Source: Lonepinella koalarum
Lineage (GTDB): Bacteria > Pseudomonadota > Gammaproteobacteria > Enterobacterales > Pasteurellaceae
Length of the DNA: 64,000 nucleotides
Direction: 5' to 3'
Assembly (NCBI RefSeq): GCF_004565475.1
Contig: NZ_SRHX01000003.1
Location: 62,001 to 126,000, forward strand
Shown here: piece after piece, positions 35,992-45,539 of the stretch
How the letters are laid out: the number at the start of each line of letters is the position of its first letter
How positions within the stretch are numbered: position 1 is the first letter of the stretch
The notes under the pieces: generated by a model
Database searches by the model: none
Told to the model about the DNA's origin: nothing
Seen by the model: the letters and a program-made list of their open reading frames with translations, nothing else
Translations under genes and position numbers: made by a program

Positions 35992-38079
35992 TTAAAAACG
36001 AAACTCGGTAGAAATCCCATAAAGTCTTGGTTGCTGACTGACGGCTTCTAAACGGTTATAAAATGGCACATGGGTGATTTTGCGATCATTAAACACATTG
36101 TTGACAAACAACATCACCCGACCTTGTTTAAAGTTATAGGCAAGATGGGCGTTGGTTTGCGAATAAGACGAAATTTTGCCGAAATCATCGTTGGCATTGT
36201 TGGAGTAATAACCATCGGTAAATTGGGCATCCACGCCAATTTCCCAACCTTGTTGCCATTTATATGTGGTGCCGAGATTGAGCGTATAATTTGGTGAACG
36301 TCTTAATTTATTGCCTGCATAACTTGGAGAAAGGTCATAGCGTTTAATTTTGGTTTTTAACAAACCAAGGGCGGCATGGAGATACCAATTTTCCGTGGCT
36401 TGCCAATTGACGTTAAACTCTGCCCCGTAGGTAATGGCTTTTTCCGCATTGCCAATTAAGGAGCTGCCATAAGGCAATTGAATATCTTTGTAACGGTTAT
36501 AGAACACATTGGTGTTTAATTCCAAGGTTTTGTCTTCACTTAACCAGCGGTGATAAAGCTCATAATTCCATACATATTCAGGGTCGTATTCATAGGTGAT
36601 ACAAGGCCCGTAACCTGCATATGTTGGTGGGTAAATACAGCTAAAGGTAATCCCTGCTCCACCTGGGTTATAACCCCGACCGACTTTTACCCCTACACGT
36701 TGTTGTGGCGAAAATTTGTAGGCAATGTCCACTTTTGGCAAGAAAGTTTTTTCGGTTTTATCCCGATGAATGGCTAATGCTGCCGTGCCACCGTGGCGTT
36801 GATGACGTTCTTCTTCATAACGGGCAGAAAGTAAAATTTCCAACCAGTCCACAGGTTCATAGGTCAATTCTCCAAACACCGCTTTGGTGGTGATTTTATC
36901 GTCAAAGGTGTTTTTGCCACCCATGGCGTTATTCATGCCGACCCATTCATCTTGTTTCGATTGGAAATAATACAAACCGAGTAAGCCCGCATATTTGCCG
37001 TCCGTGGTTTTAAATTTCAACACAGGTTCAATTTGAAATTCATCGCCGTCCACATTGGCTGGGTTGCCGTTATAGCCATTTGGGGCGAGTGGGGATGCGG
37101 CTAAACGATCAATTTTGTATTTGGAGTAAACCAGTTTGTTTTCCCATTTCCATACATCATTAAGTTGTAACCCCGTATCCAACACGCCACTATTGGATTT
37201 GGTGACAAACACAGGACGCAGGGTGGATGATGCCTGAGGTGTGCCAGCGGGCAAAATGTTCATTTCATTTTGTGGTGAACGGCTACCAATATAATTGTAG
37301 GTTAAACGGGCATAGAAATCAGGGAAAGCGGACGGTGTCCATAATAATTTGGCCCGCACCGTGTTGGTTTCATATTTTCTTGGATCGCCTACTTCAGGAT
37401 AAGACGGCAAATCTTGGAAACTGGTGCGATTTTGCCGTTCTGCTGCCAAACGGAACGCCAATTCATCTTTCACCAACGGCCCTGACAACATAATGGCATA
37501 TTGGCGATAATTTTGATTGGCAAAACTCGCTTTGGCAGCCCCTTCAAATTCGTGGGTTGGGTCATTAGACGTCATCACCACCGCCCCTGCAATGGCATTT
37601 CGCCCTTGAGCATAACTTTGTGCGCCCCGATACACTTCCACTTGTTTCATATCCCACAAGGATTTGGTGCCAAACGCCAGTTCATTGTAGTTTGCCGAAC
37701 GTCCATCAATGGACAAATTCATTCGTGGACGAGATCCTGCGAAAAATGCCACTGCACCACTAGCAGGCCCTGAACCATCAGTTCCCCGAATCACAGGCAA
37801 ATCATTGCCTAAGCCCGTATCTAACACGTTAGGTGTATTTTGCAACACATGCGTGCTGGAAATTTTGGTAGCTTGCTGTTTCAGATCTTTATCCGTGGTC
37901 ACCGCAAGACTCGACCCCGTTTCTTGGGTAGAACGCTCAAATTTCTCCCCCGTGACCACAATTTCTTCAAGATAAGTCACATTGTTTACTGGGCTTTCGG
38001 CAGCCGTTGCGGTATGATGAAACGTGAGTGAACAAACACCGATGAGTATAACAGGTTGTTTTTTTAGTGTTATAGGCAT
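35992..38079 (-). CDS. TonB-dependent outer membrane siderophore receptor
   Basis: Outer-membrane gated channel using TonB energy. The 695 residues start with a signal peptide (VILIGVCSLTFHHTATA), then a TonB box-like EEIVVTG, a plug domain (about 40-170: SSTHVLQNTPNVLDTGLGNDLPVIRGTDG, MKQVEVYRGAQSYAQGRNAIAGAVVM) and a 22-strand barrel ending in aromatic STEFRF. Type and operon resemble receptors for yersiniabactin/enterobactin-class ligands, but the ligand cannot be read from sequence. It is the first gene of the operon, preceded by TTTGGAGAAACC. A weak Fur-like stretch lies about 90 bp upstream. Confidence 0.9.
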   Translation of the reverse strand: MPITLKKQPVILIGVCSLTFHHTATAAESPVNNVTYLEEIVVTGEKFERSTQETGSSLAVTTDKDLKQQATKISSTHVLQNTPNVLDTGLGNDLPVIRGTDGSGPASGAVAFFAGSRPRMNLSIDGRSANYNELAFGTKSLWDMKQVEVYRGAQSYAQGRNAIAGAVVMTSNDPTHEFEGAAKASFANQNYRQYAIMLSGPLVKDELAFRLAAERQNRTSFQDLPSYPEVGDPRKYETNTVRAKLLWTPSAFPDFYARLTYNYIGSRSPQNEMNILPAGTPQASSTLRPVFVTKSNSGVLDTGLQLNDVWKWENKLVYSKYKIDRLAASPLAPNGYNGNPANVDGDEFQIEPVLKFKTTDGKYAGLLGLYYFQSKQDEWVGMNNAMGGKNTFDDKITTKAVFGELTYEPVDWLEILLSARYEEERHQRHGGTAALAIHRDKTEKTFLPKVDIAYKFSPQQRVGVKVGRGYNPGGAGITFSCIYPPTYAGYGPCITYEYDPEYVWNYELYHRWLSEDKTLELNTNVFYNRYKDIQLPYGSSLIGNAEKAITYGAEFNVNWQATENWYLHAALGLLKTKIKRYDLSPSYAGNKLRRSPNYTLNLGTTYKWQQGWEIGVDAQFTDGYYSNNANDDFGKISSYSQTNAHLAYNFKQGRVMLFVNNVFNDRKITHVPFYNRLEAVSQQPRLYGISTEFRF

Positions 38080-38168
38080 AATGGTTTCTCCAAAAAAGTT
38101 GAACTTAGGTTTACAAAATGGAAATAATATGACTGGTTTTGTAAAGTTAATATAATTTTATTATTTTG

Positions 38169-38189
38169 TAAATGATAATTTATCGTATT
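38169..38189. promoter_or_regulatory. Possible Fur-type AT-rich operator
   Basis: The stretch around AATGATAATTTATCG between the receptor and the TetR gene keeps one half (TGATAAT) of a Fur box but little of the other. Iron control is expected for this operon; this particular site is only a candidate. Confidence 0.3.
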
Positions 38190-38218
38190 CGTATTTTTTT
38201 TAATGATTGGTGGGAAAT

Positions 38219-38791
38219 TTGGATAAAAAAGAATTAATTAAGAAAGCAGCACAAACACTCTTTTTTCAATATGGTTGGGAAAAAGTCTCTATTGGTGAGA
38301 TTTGTCAACAAGCCAATATTAGTCGCGTCACCTTTTATAAACACTTTACTAACAAAAAAGAATTGCTTAAACAATTATTTACTGAACAAAAAGAAGAAAT
38401 GTGGCAGGCTTTTAATGATTTGTTAGAAAATGCCAAAAGTCTTGATCTGCTGATTCAGCGTATTTTTCAACTACAAAAACATGCCATGCAAACGTTATAT
38501 TCTCAAGAGATGGTATATGATTTGCAACATCACAAAGATGAAGAATTACAGGCTTTTTTTGCGGAAATGGAACAAGAAAAATACCAATTTATGCACTATT
38601 TTTTTACCACACTGCAACAAAAAAGTATCATTCGTGATGATTTTCCCGTATTGTTAATTGAGATTTTTATTCGCAAAATTGATGAGCTTAAAACTGATCC
38701 CGCTTTGCTCCAATGCTATCAAGGCAAAGATCAGCAATTTTTAAAAGATATATTGAGTTTGTTGATGTATGGGATTGCGGCAAAGGCATAA
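38219..38791 (+). CDS. TetR/AcrR family regulator
   Basis: About 190 residues. The N-terminal helix-turn-helix is clear: KKAAQTLFFQYGWEKVSIGEICQQANISRVTFYKHFTNKKELL (about 5-50). There is no in-frame ATG at the start. TTG 38219 is chosen because GGTGGG lies five bases before it; GTG 38210 and TTG 38207 are alternatives without a ribosome site. It is divergent from the siderophore operon with about 140 bp between them, so local repression of that operon is plausible (inference). The C-terminal ligand domain is unlike any I can name. Confidence 0.85.
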   Translation: MDKKELIKKAAQTLFFQYGWEKVSIGEICQQANISRVTFYKHFTNKKELLKQLFTEQKEEMWQAFNDLLENAKSLDLLIQRIFQLQKHAMQTLYSQEMVYDLQHHKDEELQAFFAEMEQEKYQFMHYFFTTLQQKSIIRDDFPVLLIEIFIRKIDELKTDPALLQCYQGKDQQFLKDILSLLMYGIAAKA

Positions 38792-38795
38792 AAAC

Positions 38796-38828
38796 CGCGG
38801 TGTAAAAAATGAAAATTTTTTACACCGC
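38796..38828. terminator. Bidirectional terminator TetR gene / der
   Basis: A 13-bp stem GCGGTGTAAAAAA / TTTTTTACACCGC with a 7-base loop lies between convergent genes. The right arm runs into an uptake core (ACCGCACTT, 38824-38832). Confidence 0.85.
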
Positions 38829-38835
38829 ACTTTTG

Positions 38836-40383
38836 CTACCTTTTCGACTTCTTAATAAACTTCATCAATCGTTTCCGTTTGCGTAACTGAGTTGGCGTTA
38901 GCGTATTACGTTTGCCTGCAAACGGATTATTGCCTTCTTGGAATTGAATCCGAATTGGGCTGCCGATAATTTTTAGGCTGCGGCGGTAGTAGTTGGACAG
39001 GTAGCGTTTGTAGCTGTCGGGGAGTTTATCCATTTGGTTGCCATGTACCACGATAATCGGCGGATTGTAGCCACCGGGATGGGCGTATTTGAGCTTGATG
39101 CGGCGACCTTGTGCCAATGGCGGTTGGTGTTCATCCGTTGCCATTTGCAAAATGCGAGTGAGTAGGGATGTGGTCATTTTTTGCGTGGCACAAGCGTAAG
39201 CTTCTTGTACCGATTCAAATAAATTACCTACGCCACTGCCGTGTAACGCCGAAATAAAATGCACACGGGCAAAATCAATAAAATCTAAACGGCGATCGAG
39301 TTCGAATTTTACTCGATCTTTTACCGCTTGATCCAAGCCGTCCCATTTGTTCACCACGATCACCAGCGATCGCCCTGTATTTAAAATAAAGCCAAGTAAG
39401 GATAAATCCTGATCGGAAATGCCTTCTCGGGCATCAATGGTGAGCAACACTACATTGGCATCTTGAATAGCTTGTAAGGTTTTGATAACCGAGAATTTTT
39501 CCACGGTTAAATGAACCTTGCCACGCTTGCGAACGCCGGCGGTGTCGATAATGGTGTAATGTTGACCATCACGTTCCATAGGAATGTAAATGCTATCTCG
39601 GGTTGTGCCGGGCAAATCATAAACCACTACCCGATCTTCGCCTAAAATGCGGTTAGTGAGGGTAGATTTGCCTACATTTGGGCGACCTACAATGGCGATT
39701 TTGATGTTTTTATTTTCGGGCTGATCGCTTTCTTCTTCCAGGGCTTCATCTAGCAGAGCCGTATCATTTTCATCGGAAAAATCAAAGTCATTATCCCATT
39801 CATCTTGCTCAGAATCTTGGTTATTTTGCACCGCAGTTTCTGTCGCATTAAATTGAGCCGCAAAAGGGGCGAGTACCTCTTCAATTAATTGTGTTACGCC
39901 ACGTCCTTGGGAAGCAGCAATTTGAGCAATTTCGCCCAGACCCAGCTGATAAAATTCCGCACAATGGGAATCCGCATCAATACCGTCCGTTTTATTAGCG
40001 ACCACCACGGTGGTTTTATTCTGGCGTTGGCGTAAATATTGGGCGATGCCAATATCGGCTGGAGTTAAGCCCGCTCGTGCATCCACTAAAAACAGCACGA
40101 TGTCCGCTTCTTCAATGGCAAGCAGTGATTGCTCTGCCATTTTTTCTTCCACGCCTTCTTCCGTGCCGTCAATCCCGCCCGTGTCAATCACGATAAAATC
40201 AAAGCCTGCCACATTGGCTTGCCCGTATTTGCGATCTCTGGTTAAACCTGGAAAATCTGCTACCAAGGCATCACGAGTGCGAGTTAAGCGGTTAAATAGG
40301 GTGGATTTTCCTACGTTTGGGCGACCCACTAGAGCGATGACGGGGGTGGGTATTTCGGGCATTGGAGTCATTGGTGTTGTCAT
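38836..40383 (-). CDS. der: Ribosome-assembly GTPase Der (EngA)
   Basis: Essential tandem GTPase needed for 50S subunit maturation. ATG 40383 gives 515 residues and has AAGG seven bases before it; a further upstream ATG (40416) would add 11 residues without support. G domain 1 shows [18 protein letters not shown] and NKTDG. An acidic linker follows ([21 protein letters not shown] region). G domain 2 shows [21 protein letters not shown] and NKWDG. A KH-like C terminus ends in a basic tail ([16 protein letters not shown]). Confidence 0.97.
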   Translation of the reverse strand: MTTPMTPMPEIPTPVIALVGRPNVGKSTLFNRLTRTRDALVADFPGLTRDRKYGQANVAGFDFIVIDTGGIDGTEEGVEEKMAEQSLLAIEEADIVLFLVDARAGLTPADIGIAQYLRQRQNKTTVVVANKTDGIDADSHCAEFYQLGLGEIAQIAASQGRGVTQLIEEVLAPFAAQFNATETAVQNNQDSEQDEWDNDFDFSDENDTALLDEALEEESDQPENKNIKIAIVGRPNVGKSTLTNRILGEDRVVVYDLPGTTRDSIYIPMERDGQHYTIIDTAGVRKRGKVHLTVEKFSVIKTLQAIQDANVVLLTIDAREGISDQDLSLLGFILNTGRSLVIVVNKWDGLDQAVKDRVKFELDRRLDFIDFARVHFISALHGSGVGNLFESVQEAYACATQKMTTSLLTRILQMATDEHQPPLAQGRRIKLKYAHPGGYNPPIIVVHGNQMDKLPDSYKRYLSNYYRRSLKIIGSPIRIQFQEGNNPFAGKRNTLTPTQLRKRKRLMKFIKKSKR

Positions 40384-40476
40384 AAAAACCTTAAAATTTA
40401 AGTTATAGCTCAGCAATATTCAGCAATATAATATCGGATATTATAGCGGATTTTGTTACAGATGAAAAATAAGCAA

Positions 40477-40506
40477 TAAAAAAGCACCCAAAAAAACTTA
40501 GGTGCT
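40477..40506 (-). terminator. Terminator of the tRNA-Asp pair
   Basis: AGCACC and GGTGCT pair across a 12-base loop. On the minus strand a TTTTTT run follows. It stands nine bases beyond the CCA end of the second tRNA-Asp. Confidence 0.8.
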
Positions 40507-40514
40507 GAATAAAT

Positions 40515-40591
40515 TGGCGGAATGGACGGGACTCGAACCCGCGACCCCCTGCGTGACAGGCAGGTATTCTAACCAGCTGAACTACCACTCC
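40515..40591 (-). tRNA. tRNA-Asp(GTC), copy 2
   Basis: A 77-nt tRNA with encoded CCA. Acceptor arms GGAGTGG / CCATTCC, anticodon region CCTGTCACG with GTC, and T arm GGGTTCGAGTCCC are present. It is identical to the copy at 40621-40697. Confidence 0.97.
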
Positions 40592-40620
40592 GCATCATAG
40601 GAGTCAAAATGAAAATAAAT

Positions 40621-40697
40621 TGGCGGAATGGACGGGACTCGAACCCGCGACCCCCTGCGTGACAGGCAGGTATTCTAACCAGCTGAACTACCACTCC
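40621..40697 (-). tRNA. tRNA-Asp(GTC), copy 1
   Basis: A second identical 77-nt tRNA-Asp, separated from the other by 29 bases. Part of the flank (ATAAAT before the CCA side) is also repeated, suggesting a recent tandem duplication. Both share the terminator at 40477. Confidence 0.97.
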
Positions 40698-40774
40698 GCA
40701 CTGGTGAGACGCATAATAATAGCGAATGAATTTTCCGTCAACCCTTTTTTGCCATCTTTGAATTGCTTGCTTAA

Positions 40775-41551
40775 TTAATGCACGGTTTGTCTATTTTCAA
40801 GAGCGGGGTTTAATCGTTTGACCCAAAGGCAATTATCCTTACTTTTTTTATTAATCAGCTTAATATAATCTTGATGCGCTTGAATTTCATCTTCTGTTAG
40901 GGTTAAAACGGGTAAATTTTGCGTAAAATTCACCGCACTTTGTGTTTGTTGTATAGTGCTGTTTATCCCTTTTTCATTTTCAACATCATCAAACAAGTTT
41001 TTTTGCCCACCTGTCATCGCAAGGTAAACATCACCAAGAATTTCTGCATCCAGTAATGCACCATGTAATGTACGTTTACTGTTGTCAATATTTAAACGAT
41101 CACATAGAACATCTAAGCTATTGCGTTTCCCCGGGTATTGCTGACGAGCGAGTTGCAAGGTATCCGTCACAAGACAAATTTCATCTGTTTTTACATTAAA
41201 ATGATGTTTACGAAATTCATAATCCATAAAGCCGACATCAAAGGGAGCGTTATGAATCAGCAATTCAGCACCACGAATAAAATCAATAAATTCTTGCGCC
41301 ACAGCGGTGAAGTCTGGCTTATCCGCTAACATTTCATCGGTAATACCGTGTACTTTGATGGCCTCGGGATCGACAGGACGATCAGGTTTAATATATAAAT
41401 GTAATTTCCGCCCAGTATAGCGGCGATTAATCATTTCTACGGCACCGATTTCAATAATGCAATGTCCTTCATAATGTGCACCAAATTGATTCATCCCTGT
41501 GGTTTCCGTATCCAGTACAATTTGGCGATTGGTATCAATATTTACGTTCAT
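40775..41551 (-). CDS. dnaQ: DNA polymerase III epsilon subunit (3'-5' proofreading exonuclease)
   Basis: Editing subunit of the replicative polymerase. The 258 residues contain the three DEDDh exonuclease motifs: Exo I IVLDTETTGMN, Exo II LLIHNAPFDVGFMDYE and Exo III HGALLDAEILGDVYLAM. A linker and a C-terminal alpha-binding tail follow (VLTLTEDEIQAHQDYIKLINKK). It is divergent from rnhA over an 84-bp gap, the conserved dnaQ/rnhA pair. An uptake core is in the linker (40932). Confidence 0.97.
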   Translation of the reverse strand: MNVNIDTNRQIVLDTETTGMNQFGAHYEGHCIIEIGAVEMINRRYTGRKLHLYIKPDRPVDPEAIKVHGITDEMLADKPDFTAVAQEFIDFIRGAELLIHNAPFDVGFMDYEFRKHHFNVKTDEICLVTDTLQLARQQYPGKRNSLDVLCDRLNIDNSKRTLHGALLDAEILGDVYLAMTGGQKNLFDDVENEKGINSTIQQTQSAVNFTQNLPVLTLTEDEIQAHQDYIKLINKKSKDNCLWVKRLNPALENRQTVH

Positions 41552-41635
41552 ATTTTTGTGATCTTTGCTAGAATGTAGGGGAGGACCGATGTGTCTGCCC
41601 GTTATTTTTAATTATTTTTTTATTTTAACAGATTT

Positions 41636-42097
41636 ATGCAAAAACAAATTGAAATTTTTACTGATGGTTCTTGTTTAGGTAATCCGGGAGCTGGTGGAAT
41701 AGGTGTTTTATTGCGTTATAAACAGCATGAAAAAACGCTTTCTAAAGGTTATTTTAATACCACCAATAACCGTATGGAATTGCGGGCAGTGATTGAAGCT
41801 TTAGCCAGTTTGAAAGAACCTTGTAAGGTGACTATTACAAGTGATAGCCAATATATGAGAAAGGGGATTACCGAATGGATTTTTAATTGGAAAAAGAATA
41901 ATTGGAAAGCCAGTACAGGTAAGCCTGTGAAAAATAAGGATTTATGGATACAGTTGGAGCAAGAAATTCAACGCCACCAAATTCAATGGCTATGGATAAA
42001 AGGGCATGCCGGGCATCGCGAAAATGAGATTTGCGATGAATTGGCAAGATTTAGGGCGGAAAATCCGACCTTAGAAGATGTGGGTTATCACCCTTGA
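41636..42097 (+). CDS. rnhA: Ribonuclease HI
   Basis: Degrades RNA in RNA-DNA hybrids (primers and R-loops). The 153 residues match the family (E. coli 155). Catalytic residues are visible: Asp10 in [16 protein letters not shown], Glu in [13 protein letters not shown], Asp in [12 protein letters not shown] and the late Asp in NEICDELAR. The handle region [17 protein letters not shown] is present. It is divergent from dnaQ. Confidence 0.97.
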   Translation: MQKQIEIFTDGSCLGNPGAGGIGVLLRYKQHEKTLSKGYFNTTNNRMELRAVIEALASLKEPCKVTITSDSQYMRKGITEWIFNWKKNNWKASTGKPVKNKDLWIQLEQEIQRHQIQWLWIKGHAGHRENEICDELARFRAENPTLEDVGYHP

Positions 42098-42133
42098 TAG
42101 TTAAAATAAATTGAATCAATTATGAAAATTAAT

Positions 42134-42162
42134 TTGTAATACCTATCAATATTGCTTATAAT
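42134..42162 (+). promoter_or_regulatory. Sigma70-type promoter of dps
   Basis: -35 TTGTAA (42134-42139) and -10 TATAAT (42157-42162) are separated by 17 bp, 45 bases upstream of the dps ATG. AGAAGGAG provides the ribosome site. Confidence 0.75.
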
Positions 42163-42206
42163 AAACTCATCAAAACAATATGATTAACCAATAGAAGGAG
42201 AATGTT

Positions 42207-42686
42207 ATGACAAATAGTATCGGTTTAAACACCGCATCATCACAAAAAATTGCTGAAGAATTAAATAACTTATTAGCCACTTACCAAGTATTCTATATGA
42301 ATGTGCGTGGTTATCACTGGAACATCAAAGGTGTTCAATTTTTCTCGTTACACGAAAAATTTGAGGAATACTACGATGATTTAGTGGAAAAAATTGATGA
42401 AATTGCAGAGCGAATTTTAACCTTAGGTTATATCCCAAGCAATATATTTAGTGAATACTTGAAAGTATCAAAAGTGCAAGAACACACAGGCGCCACTTCT
42501 GCACAGGATACTTTACAAGGTGCATTAAAAGGATTCCAAATCTTGTTACAACAACAACGTGAGATTTTAGCACTTGCTGGCGATGCAGATGATGAAGGTA
42601 CGGCTTCTTTAATGAGCGACTATATTAAAGAACAGGAAAAAACCATTTGGATGTTAAAAGCCGCTTGTGTAAGTTGCAATGCCTAA
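42207..42686 (+). CDS. dps: Dps family DNA-protecting ferritin
   Basis: Dodecameric mini-ferritin that oxidises and stores iron and protects DNA in starvation and peroxide stress. The 159 residues include the inter-subunit ferroxidase signature FYMNVRGYHWNIKGVQFFSLHEKFEEYYDDL (residues about 30-62) and a conserved DEIAERILTLG helix. The N-terminal tail is short and not lysine-rich, so DNA binding may be weak (inference). It is monocistronic, with its own promoter and terminator. Confidence 0.95.
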   Translation: MTNSIGLNTASSQKIAEELNNLLATYQVFYMNVRGYHWNIKGVQFFSLHEKFEEYYDDLVEKIDEIAERILTLGYIPSNIFSEYLKVSKVQEHTGATSAQDTLQGALKGFQILLQQQREILALAGDADDEGTASLMSDYIKEQEKTIWMLKAACVSCNA

Positions 42687-42711
42687 TCTTTCTGATTAGA
42701 ACATAAAAGCA

Positions 42712-42741
42712 AATCTGGCAGCCATTGATGTCTGCCAGATT
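42712..42741 (+). terminator. dps terminator
   Basis: AATCTGGCAG / CTGCCAGATT form a perfect 10-bp stem over a 10-base loop, followed by TTTGT, 25 bases past the dps stop. Confidence 0.85.
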
Positions 42742-42832
42742 TTGTCGATTAAGTCTGATTAGTTTGTTATGAATCGTGATTTAGGGCAAAAGATTAAAAC
42801 TTACTGCAAAAATTCACCACCACTTTTATCCC

Positions 42833-44308
42833 TTACAACAATGGGCTTACCAATCTAACCGCATTTTCTACTACGCCCCACCACGATGAACGGCGTTGCC
42901 ATTTATCGTTGTTTACCCATTGGCTATGGTTTAGATAGTATTGTTGCAAGACTTGCACTGTTTGGCTAGTGTTATGGTCATAAATGGCAAGGCTGATTTC
43001 TAGGTTTAAAAACATACTGCGTAAATCCATATTGACTGTGCCGAACAGGGTGAAATCATCGTCTATACTGAGCAATTTAGCGTGCAATAAACCGTCTTGA
43101 AACAAAGCAATTTTGACCCCAGCAGCTAACAGGGCTGGATAATGGGCGCGTGATGCATAATGCACCAAGCGTGAATCGCTTTTTTTCGGTAAAATTAAGG
43201 TGATGTCGATGCCCCGTTTGGCGGCATTAATCAAGGCGGTGAGCAAATTATCATCAGGCACAAAATAAGGTGTAGTGATGATGATTTTGTGCTTGGCTTG
43301 ATACAAAGCCGCCAAAATACACTGATAAATCACCTTATCACGCTGTTCTGGCGATGATGGCACGACTTGCACTAAAGCATTATCATGGGTGTGATAGTCA
43401 TTTAATTTCGGAACGGTTTGGTGTGCTAATTGCTGTAATTGCTGCTCAATATCGACTGTTGGAAGGTCATTTTCAAGATAAAAATCACTAAAAAACACCG
43501 CGGTTAGTTCTAGCACCACCACCCCACGGCAACGCATCATCACATCAATCCATTCGCCCACACCACTGTGTTGCTTAAAGTGTTTAGGATCGACCAAATT
43601 AAAACTCCCTGTATAAGCGATTTTTTGATCCACAATCATAATTTTACGATGATTACGCAGATCGCTACGTACAAAAAAGCTCTTTAACAACCCCACTGGA
43701 AGCATAGCTTGTACACGCACTCCAGCGGCAGCCAAGATTTTGGGGTAATGACTGCGAAAAAATCGGCTGCTCCCCACCGCATCTGCCAAAATCACCACAT
43801 CCACCCCACGTTTAGTCGCTTCTAATAGGGTATTAAGCAAAGTTTCAATGCGTCCTGTGGGTTCAATAATATAAAAAGCAAGTAGGCAGGAATGCTCGGC
43901 TGCCTGAATATCGGCAAGCATGGCAGTAAGAATTTCATCAGTCGTGCTTAAAAGTGTTAAATCATTGCCATTGGTGACATCAAAACCACCATCTGTGGCG
44001 GCGGCTTGGCTTATGCCCTGATAAGTTAGAGGTAAATCTTGTTTGCGATGCCAAAATTGATTCTTGGGGAAGTGAGCATCGAATTGTTGATACAAACCTT
44101 GTAATTCAGCATTGCGTTTAGCACGCTGATTACCTAGTCTTGGTTCGCCCAGCAAGCTATACAATGCTATACCTCCCACTGGAAAACCAAAAATCAGAAA
44201 TAACCATGCTAATGCCGATCCACTATTGCGTTGTTTGTATAGGATGCGGATGGCATAAACTAAGGTGAGTGAGAAATAAAGTATTGTCCCAATCAGGGTG
44301 AAATCCAT
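42833..44308 (-). CDS. cls: Cardiolipin synthase (ClsA type)
   Basis: Inner-membrane phospholipase-D-fold enzyme joining two phosphatidylglycerols to cardiolipin. The 491 residues have two N-terminal membrane helices (TLIGTILYFSLTLVYAIRIL, GSALAWLFLIFGFPVGGIALYSLLG) and two HKD motifs, NHRKIMIVD-GSFN and HAKLLSIDD-GTVNMD, typical of ClsA. It stands alone on the minus strand. I see no uptake core within it. Confidence 0.94.
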   Translation of the reverse strand: MDFTLIGTILYFSLTLVYAIRILYKQRNSGSALAWLFLIFGFPVGGIALYSLLGEPRLGNQRAKRNAELQGLYQQFDAHFPKNQFWHRKQDLPLTYQGISQAAATDGGFDVTNGNDLTLLSTTDEILTAMLADIQAAEHSCLLAFYIIEPTGRIETLLNTLLEATKRGVDVVILADAVGSSRFFRSHYPKILAAAGVRVQAMLPVGLLKSFFVRSDLRNHRKIMIVDQKIAYTGSFNLVDPKHFKQHSGVGEWIDVMMRCRGVVVLELTAVFFSDFYLENDLPTVDIEQQLQQLAHQTVPKLNDYHTHDNALVQVVPSSPEQRDKVIYQCILAALYQAKHKIIITTPYFVPDDNLLTALINAAKRGIDITLILPKKSDSRLVHYASRAHYPALLAAGVKIALFQDGLLHAKLLSIDDDFTLFGTVNMDLRSMFLNLEISLAIYDHNTSQTVQVLQQYYLNHSQWVNNDKWQRRSSWWGVVENAVRLVSPLL

Positions 44309-44402
44309 AGATGAGCCTGTGGTATTTGGTTAAACTAATGTTAATGATTATGCCATAAAAATGGCATTTGCCAAGGGGAAAAATGGTTGCTGAAATAAGT
44401 AA

Positions 44403-44448
44403 AAAAAGACTACACTTTTACTTAATCGTACAAAAGTACGGTCTTTTT
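44403..44448. terminator. Orphan terminator-like hairpin
   Basis: AAAAAGAC / GTCTTTTT with inner ACTTTT / AAAAGT forms a two-part stem, with A and T runs outside on both strands. It stands upstream of both cls and the GH3 remnant, where no transcript should end, so it may belong to a lost gene. Confidence 0.55.
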
Positions 44449-44548
44449 CTCGCTATTTTTAGAACAAAAAATCCTAAAAAATTTCCTTATATTTGTCTCT
44501 AATTTGTTACGCTATACTTAGAAACTTTACACAATAGGAAAAAAGCCA

Positions 44549-45539
44549 TGCTCACACGTCGTAAACTACTTAAAACCACTAGTCTTTCTGTATGGGCTGT
44601 TCTTTGGAGAACGCCTATGGGCAGATGCACCACTTCCCCCAGCACAAATCATCACTATGGAAAACTTCCCTAACGCACAATTTTTTGAAAAAGCCCACTA
44701 CCAACTTGCCAAACAAGCCGCTGGCGAAGGGATTGTATTGCTCAAAAATAACGGTGTATTGCCACTGAAAACAGGTACAATTAGTTTATTCGGCAGTGGG
44801 ACCAGACAGACTAAAAAAAGGGTACAGGATCGAGTGATGTGAATGAGCGTTATCTGGTAAGTATTGCTGACGGCTTAACTAAAATAGGTTTTACGCTGAG
44901 CAGCACCGCTTGGCTAGATAGTTATGACAAGATTTACCAAAAAAACGTGCGGTATAGAAAAAAAGCATTAAAGACAAAGTCGCTCAGGGCGAAAATTTTA
45001 CCTTGACTTATTTTGCCACGCATTTTTTCAATCCTACGGAAAATAGCATTGCCGATAGCGATGTGGCAGGCACGCAAACGTCTGTTTATGTGATTAGCCG
45101 TTTGTCGGGCGAAGGGGTGGATCGCAAGAATGTTAAAGGCGATTTTTTATTGTCCGACAGCGAAACACAAAACCTGCAATGCCCTGGGCGAGTTGGGGCA
45201 GAATGTGATTTTGCTTATCAACACAGGCGACTTGATTGATTTGTCATTCCTGTCGCAAATCGGTGTAAACATCAAGGTGCAAAATACAGGTAACCGCAGC
45301 GGTAAAGAAGTGGTTCAAGTGTATGCAACTTTGCCCAATATTCAAGGGATACAGCGTCAGCCAAAAAAATTAGTCGCCTTTGCCAAAAGCCAAAACCTTA
45401 GCCCACAGGCAAGTAAAATTCTTGCTTTAACGGTAAACGTAGCCGATTTAGCACGCTTTGACCCAAGCCAAACAGTGTGGGTGATTGATGCTGGCTATTA
45501 TGGCTTGTCTGTCGGCAACAGCTCGACAGATTTGCAAAA
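44549..45539 (+). pseudogene. Decayed GH3 family beta-glucosidase with twin-arginine-like signal
   Basis: Remnant of a secreted glycoside hydrolase family 3 enzyme. ATG 44549 starts a signal with the twin Arg of a Tat leader (MLTRRKLLKTT), broken by a frameshift near 44600. It continues in another frame as GERLWADAPLPPAQ, then AAGEGIVLLKNNGVLPLK, the GH3 catalytic-side motif. Another shift near 44815 leads to SSDVNERYLVSIADGL. Then TSVYVISRLSGEGVDRKN, a shift near 45175, and GELGQNVILLIN. It ends with the C-terminal fibronectin-like part NTGNRSGKEVVQVYATLP and DAGYYGLSVGNSS. A full enzyme is near 750-800 residues, so most of the catalytic domain is gone. Confidence 0.82.

Noticed and set aside
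38169-38189. Strong Fur box before the TonB receptor
   Set aside because: Only one half of the consensus fits; kept as a low-confidence feature rather than a finding.
40515-40697. CRISPR-like direct repeat
   Set aside because: The repeated unit is simply two identical tRNA-Asp genes; only two units with a 29-bp spacer.
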